Below, one piece after another: positions 63,109 to 64,000 of a stretch of 64,000 bases of DNA. This DNA comes from Deltaproteobacteria bacterium (GTDB lineage: Bacteria; Myxococcota_A; Polyangia; Polyangiales; Ga0077539). The position numbers and the translations under genes were made by a program. The notes beneath the pieces were generated by a model. The model was not told the origin of the DNA. It saw nothing but the letters and a program-made list of their open reading frames with translations, and ran no database searches. The stretch spans positions 29,940 to 93,939 of the forward strand of contig JADJAE010000043.1 of NCBI GenBank assembly GCA_016704445.1. Direction: 5' to 3'. How positions within the stretch are numbered: position 1 is the first letter of the stretch; every line of letters begins with the position of its first letter.

Positions 63109-64000
63109 ATGTCCGACTCGCTCATCACCATCGACTGCGACTACGTGCAGCCCGCCCTGGCCTGCGCCTACCTGCGCATCTCCCAGGGGGAGTGCGCCTT
63201 CATCGAGACCAACACCGCCCACGCGGTGCCGAAGCTGCTCGCCGCCCTGGCCGCGCAGGGGCGCTCGCCCGCCGACGTCCGCTACGTGATCGTCACCCAC
63301 GTGCACCTCGACCACGCGGGCGGAGCCTCCGCGCTGATGGAGGCGCTGCCCAACGCCACGCTGCTCGCCCACCCCCGCGCGGCGCGCCACCTCATCGACC
63401 CCTCGCGCATCATCGCTGGCGCCACGGCGGTCTACGGCGCAGAGCAGTTCGCCGCCCTCTACGGGACCATCCGAGGCATCGACGCCTCCAGGGTGCGCAG
63501 CCTCGAGGACGGCGCGGAGGTCCCCTTCGGCGCGGGGCGCTCCGCTTCATCCACACGCGCGGCCACGCCAACCACCACTTCGTGGTGCACGACCCGGCGC
63601 AGGACACGGTCTTCACCGGCGACGCCTTCGGGCTGGTCTACCCGCGGCTGCAGCGCGCCGGGCTGCTGGCCTTCCCCTCGACCAGCCCGACGGACTTCGA
63701 CGGCCCCGCGGCGCACGCCTCCGTCGACCGCATCGTGGCGCTGGGCACCCGCAGCGTGTGCCCCACGCACTTCGGCGAGCAGACCCGGGTGAGGGAGATC
63801 GCCGCGCAGCTCCACGAGTGGCTGACCCTCTCCGAGCGGCTGATGGAGGAAGCGAAGGAGCGCCCCGCGGCGGAGCGGGAGGGCTACATCGAGGCCGGGC
63901 TCGTCGCGGCCTTCGACGAGCTGGCGGCGCGCACCGGGCTCGCCCTCGACAAGGACGACCGCGCGCTGGTGGACTTCGATCGCAAGCTCAACGCCCAGGG
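63109..64000 (+). CDS. metallo-beta-lactamase-fold hydrolase (cut by window edge; one apparent frameshift)
   Basis: The product starts at MSDSLITIDCDYVQPALACA. The metal motif THVHLDHAGG (His64, His66, Asp68, His69) is complete. At 63534-63537 the G-run is one base short: after the shift the frame reads LRFIHTRGHANHHFVVHD, with a third His site, then GDAFGLVYPRLQRAGLLA and CPTHFGEQTRVREIAAQL, and it stays open to the right edge. Glyoxalase II-like MBL hydrolases of this kind are common; the substrate is not readable. The HTRGHANHH region and the C-terminal helices (LSERLMEEAKERPAAEREGY) follow the usual layout of MBL plus accessory domain. Confidence 0.85.

Overview
Organism and general character. 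The window is very GC-rich and gene-dense, with short intergenic gaps and many operon-like overlaps. It carries eukaryote-like Ser/Thr kinases with Pro/Ala-rich tails, TPR and PEGA proteins, many lipoproteins, a Cys-rich repeat protein, FG-GAP and beta-propeller secreted proteins, BatD/BatE and a DUF1517 protein. This mix fits a myxobacterium-like member of Myxococcota (Polyangia/Sandaracinus type). That placement is inferred from gene content; no rRNA or tRNA gene was seen.

Layout. 1-6.4 kb: the start of an AddB/RecB-like nuclease gene, two lipoproteins, a Ser/Thr kinase and a TPR-PEGA protein. 6.4-11 kb: a vWA-domain gene followed by a type II restriction-modification (R-M) cassette (5mC methyltransferase, PD-(D/E)XK nuclease, controller protein). 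The cassette lies between two 455-bp direct repeats of the vWA gene's 3' end. 11-17 kb: a YfhO-like membrane protein, clpB and a saccharopine-dehydrogenase-like reductase. 17.1-22.5 kb: four co-directional genes, a Septu-like pair (ptuA ATPase, ptuB HNH) followed by a P-loop ATPase and a TPR protein. 22.5-44 kb: mostly chromosomal genes (beta-propeller lipoprotein, haloalkane dehalogenase, SDR, DUF2237, phospholipase A2, histidine kinase, argS-SDR-maf, DUF1517, batD-batE, alpha/beta hydrolase). 44-51.5 kb: a second kinase with neighbours, an FG-GAP protein and an M20 amidase, interspersed with long palindromic repeats. Two copies of a ~350-bp non-coding terminal-inverted-repeat element are inserted into such palindromes, with 9-bp target duplications. 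51.5-56.4 kb: a lower-GC island with a DUF262 protein, a frame-broken HEPN-like protein and a second 5mC methyltransferase, bordered by the same 20-bp tandem repeat on both sides. 56.4-64 kb: a Cys-rich surface protein, an ATP-grasp enzyme, a lipase, a lipoprotein, an outer-membrane barrel candidate and a metallo-beta-lactamase-fold protein running off the right edge.

How the parts work together. Three separate gene sets are consistent with defence against foreign DNA: the R-M cassette, the Septu-like set with its ATPase/TPR partners, and the DUF262/HEPN/methyltransferase set. The R-M cassette carries controller-box operators at the starts of both the controller gene and the methyltransferase gene, so its timing is probably controlled.

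Caution. Seven genes are interrupted by apparent single-base indels, several in homopolymers or GC repeats (kinase 2627-5216, YfhO-like 11002-13291, ATPase 19071-20225, ptuA, HEPN, MBL at the right edge and, less certainly, others not seen). In each case the protein resumes in another frame with convincing homology. This looks more like residual sequencing error than decay, but it cannot be settled from the sequence alone.
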